A DNA stretch of 64,000 nt from Sphingobacterium micropteri (GTDB lineage Bacteria > Bacteroidota > Bacteroidia > Sphingobacteriales > Sphingobacteriaceae). The translations under genes were made by a program, and so were the position numbers. Below the pieces are notes generated by a model, which was given only the letters and a program-made list of their open reading frames with translations, was not told the origin of the DNA and made no database searches. Positions 62,116 through 64,000 of this stretch are shown here, piece after piece. The stretch lies in NCBI RefSeq assembly GCF_014692515.1, contig NZ_JACOIK010000008.1:1-64000 (forward strand), in the 5' to 3' direction. Position 1 is the first letter of the stretch, and the number at the start of each line of letters is the position of its first letter.

Positions 62116-62655
62116 TTACGAATCCAGTTTAAAAAAGCTAAATGAAGAATAGCCATATTTCCTTGTTTCTATATAAAACGGCGATTCATCCATTTTTCGT
62201 GTAGAAGGATGTTCAATCACCATCGTTCCACCCGGCTTCAATAAGCCTTTTTCCAGAATCAAGTTGGCTAATTGCGGTAAGGATGGTAGATCATACGGTG
62301 GATCGGCGAAAATAAAATCATATTGATTTTTACAAGCTGCAATAAACTTCAGTACATCCGCTTTACGGGTTCGAATAACCTCGATATGCAGCTTCTTCGC
62401 CGTATCCTTAATAAACTGCAAACATTTAAAGTGAATATCCACCGACTCTACCGATAGCGCTCCCCGTGAGGCCAGTTCAAAACTGATATTGCCCGTTCCA
62501 GCAAAAAGATCAAGGCAATCGCATTCGTCCAGCGCGATCCGATTATCCAATATATTGAACAGCGCCTCTTTGGCGATATCCGTCGTAGGGCGCACCGGTA
62601 AGTTGGCTGGTGGAGATAACCGAAGTCCTCCATATTTTCCGCCTATGATACGCAT
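62116..62655 (-). CDS. rsmD: 16S rRNA (guanine966-N2)-methyltransferase RsmD
   Basis: A 179-residue methyltransferase with RIIGGKYGGLRLSPP at the start, VRPTTDIAKEALFNIL, the SAM motif LDLFAGTGNISFELASRG and the catalytic DPPY in IFADPPYDLP. Modifies 16S rRNA during ribosome assembly. Overlaps DUF3822 by 13 bp and precedes coaD by 14 bp, a normal order in this group. Confidence 0.96.
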   Translation of the reverse strand: MRIIGGKYGGLRLSPPANLPVRPTTDIAKEALFNILDNRIALDECDCLDLFAGTGNISFELASRGALSVESVDIHFKCLQFIKDTAKKLHIEVIRTRKADVLKFIAACKNQYDFIFADPPYDLPSLPQLANLILEKGLLKPGGTMVIEHPSTRKMDESPFYIETRKYGYSSFSFFKLDS

Positions 62656-63440
62656 AAAGGAGCATCTGCTATGAAATTCAACTTACCGACTTCCTGCTGT
62701 ACACCTTCATCATCAGCGTGCAAATCTGTCCGGCCTTGGATAAACTCTACACGATTGGCAAAGTGAGTAAGTGCGGCACTATATGCATGTTGGGCATCGA
62801 CACCGGAGATCAATATCTTATGCAGTTTAATATGTAAATCAAAAGCTTGGCAGGTAGTCAATACAAAATAATTTAAATCGTCTACATGCTGTATATCGAA
62901 CACATTATAAAACAGGAATTTTCCATTTTTGAAAGCAAACAGTTCTACCTGCGTATTATTGAAATGTGCTCCCAATACTTCGCCCTGCATGGGAATATAA
63001 GTTTGTACCTCGTCTAAAAGAAGCTGAAAATCAGCCACAAATTTTGCACGGGGAAAGATGGCACGCCAGCGGTTGTACAAAAGCAAATCAAATTGATAAC
63101 AAGCTGTTATAGCTAGATTATCTAAACTATGAATTTGAGTACGGTCGGTATGGTCGTCCAGTAAAAACTCTTGATACAACGGATGGTTTTCTGCCTGATA
63201 TACTTCCGTTGGGATAAACACTAAACTTTGTACCGGCAAGCTGATGAACACATACTGAAACGGCAAGCCCAGCAACTTGACCGCTTCCACGTCGGGTTCA
63301 TTTGTGGGATAACGGAACATCGCCTGAACCTGTCCAGACTCATCGACAACGATCAATGTATCTTCTAAAAAATCAGCTTTTACGAACAGCTTATACTGTG
63401 GTATATAATGTAAATGGAAATGCTTTGATGTGTATTTCAT
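62643..63440 (-). CDS. DUF3822 family protein
   Basis: A 265-residue protein of the Bacteroidota-specific DUF3822 family, built like an actin-fold ATPase (FVFISLPVQSLVFIPTEVY-like region at 85-105, NNTQVELFAFKNGKFLFYNV later). It is the first gene of the DUF3822-rsmD-coaD operon, an arrangement conserved in the phylum as I recall it. Function unknown. Divergent from the helicase gene. Confidence 0.88.
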   Translation of the reverse strand: MKYTSKHFHLHYIPQYKLFVKADFLEDTLIVVDESGQVQAMFRYPTNEPDVEAVKLLGLPFQYVFISLPVQSLVFIPTEVYQAENHPLYQEFLLDDHTDRTQIHSLDNLAITACYQFDLLLYNRWRAIFPRAKFVADFQLLLDEVQTYIPMQGEVLGAHFNNTQVELFAFKNGKFLFYNVFDIQHVDDLNYFVLTTCQAFDLHIKLHKILISGVDAQHAYSAALTHFANRVEFIQGRTDLHADDEGVQQEVGKLNFIADAPLCVS

Positions 63441-63516
63441 ACCATGGGTTGTTGAAGTCCCTCAACAAAATTAGCTTTTCCAATCGATATGACCAACCTT
63501 TTGCATAACTTTGATT

Positions 63517-64000
63517 ATGCATATTCAGAACCTGCTTATCCAACAGTTTGTATGGCAACCTACCTTGCAACAGCAGGAATCATTTTCGCTTTTAGACGAG
63601 TTCTTATCGACATTTCACCCGAGTACATGTTTTCTTTTGAAGGGTTATGCGGGTACGGGAAAGACCACGATTATCAGCGCATTGGTAAAAATTTTGCCCA
63701 CGCTTCAGAAAAGATCGGTCTTACTGGCGCCTACTGGACGCGCTGCAAAAGTTATGCGGCACTATTCAGGCAGAAAAGCATTCACCATCCATAAAAAGAT
63801 ATATCGCAAAAAATCTGCAGCTACCCTCGAAATGGATTTCACCTTAGCGGAGAATCTACATGAAAACACTTTATTTATTGTAGATGAGTCTTCTATGATC
63901 TCAGATGCCGGCGAGCAATTCTTTTCTCGAAGTTTACTGGACGATTTGATTCGCTATGTGCAATCAGGCGAAAACTGCTGTCTTTTATTTGTTGGGGACA
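63517..64000 (+). CDS. RecD-like ATP-dependent DNA helicase, N-terminal part
   Basis: A frame from ATG 63517 that leaves the window. Walker A is KGYAGTGKTTIISALVK, motif Ia is LLAPTGRAAKVM, and the Walker B/DEAD-like motif is LFIVDESSMISD. These fit the superfamily 1B (RecD/TraA-like) helicases that are encoded beside DUF3822 in Bacteroidota. TAACTTTG (63506-63513) matches the -7 consensus but is only 3 bases before the ATG. Confidence 0.9.
   Translation, partial: MHIQNLLIQQFVWQPTLQQQESFSLLDEFLSTFHPSTCFLLKGYAGTGKTTIISALVKILPTLQKRSVLLAPTGRAAKVMRHYSGRKAFTIHKKIYRKKSAATLEMDFTLAENLHENTLFIVDESSMISDAGEQFFSRSLLDDLIRYVQSGENCCLLFVGD

Noticed and set aside
1..64000. CRISPR arrays, rRNA and tRNA genes, intact IS elements
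   Set aside because: Looked for and not seen: no regularly spaced identical repeats, no cloverleaf sequences and no transposase with terminal inverted repeats. Rpn proteins are annotated as putative transposases in some databases but are nucleases and have no terminal repeats here.

Overview
The window looks like the chromosome of a Bacteroidota bacterium of the Sphingobacteriaceae type (Sphingobacterium/Olivibacter/Pedobacter relatives). The signs are a SusC/SusD outer-membrane nutrient pair, TlpA-like redoxins, a DUF3822 gene next to coaD and rsmD, the -7 promoter motif TAnnTTTG in front of several genes, and the absence of any typical proteobacterial operator. The assignment is inferred from gene content; no rRNA or tRNA gene is visible.

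Layout. 0-2.2 kb: a redoxin operon on the minus strand whose first gene begins with an array of ~70-bp units, each holding a palindrome. 2.9-8.2 kb: an accessory stretch with an XRE-type regulator, a coiled-coil membrane protein, an attC-like element, a PD-(D/E)xK nuclease-like protein, a decayed toxin-antitoxin pair and unknown genes. 8.6-10.3 kb: a DUF4062 domain fused to a cytoplasmic SusD-like domain. 10.3-12.1 kb and 19.4-20.9 kb: two copies of a module made of a broken AAA+ ATPase and an Rpn-family nuclease; each Rpn gene carries a strong internal ribosome-binding site and start that would yield a separate C-terminal protein. Between them lie a CocE-type hydrolase with a frameshift in its signal peptide and a lipoprotein/membrane-protein operon. 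21-23.5 kb: a membrane protein that has a near-identical copy at 42.4 kb, an antitoxin-like gene and an ECF sigma factor with a partner membrane protein. 24.1-28.8 kb: SusD and SusC.

29.2-41.3 kb is the metabolic core: a porin, the urea ABC transporter urtABCDE, a fused urease gamma/beta subunit and ureC, closed by a hairpin and followed by a NarX/NarL-like two-component pair. Together these would bring urea through the outer membrane, across the inner membrane and hydrolyse it, probably under control of the kinase/regulator pair. The nickel-insertion genes ureDEFG are not in the window. 41.3-44.7 kb is a graveyard of gene fragments around a GHKL ATPase.

44.7-58.9 kb is a mixture of single genes and small operons: a redoxin, an HD phosphohydrolase, an LPLAT-like acyltransferase with a 40-residue peptide gene, a divergent oxidoreductase/AraC pair, a PAS histidine kinase, an Erm(F)-like 23S rRNA methyltransferase and several pseudogenes. 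59-61.4 kb holds a dihydrofolate-reductase-like gene and the decayed end of an RHS toxin/immunity locus that abuts a fragment of a type II secretion F protein. 61.6-64 kb returns to housekeeping genes: coaD, rsmD, DUF3822 and the start of a RecD-like helicase. The window is rich in disrupted genes, and several apparent disruptions (single-base homopolymer changes, in-frame stops) would need read-level confirmation before being taken as biological.
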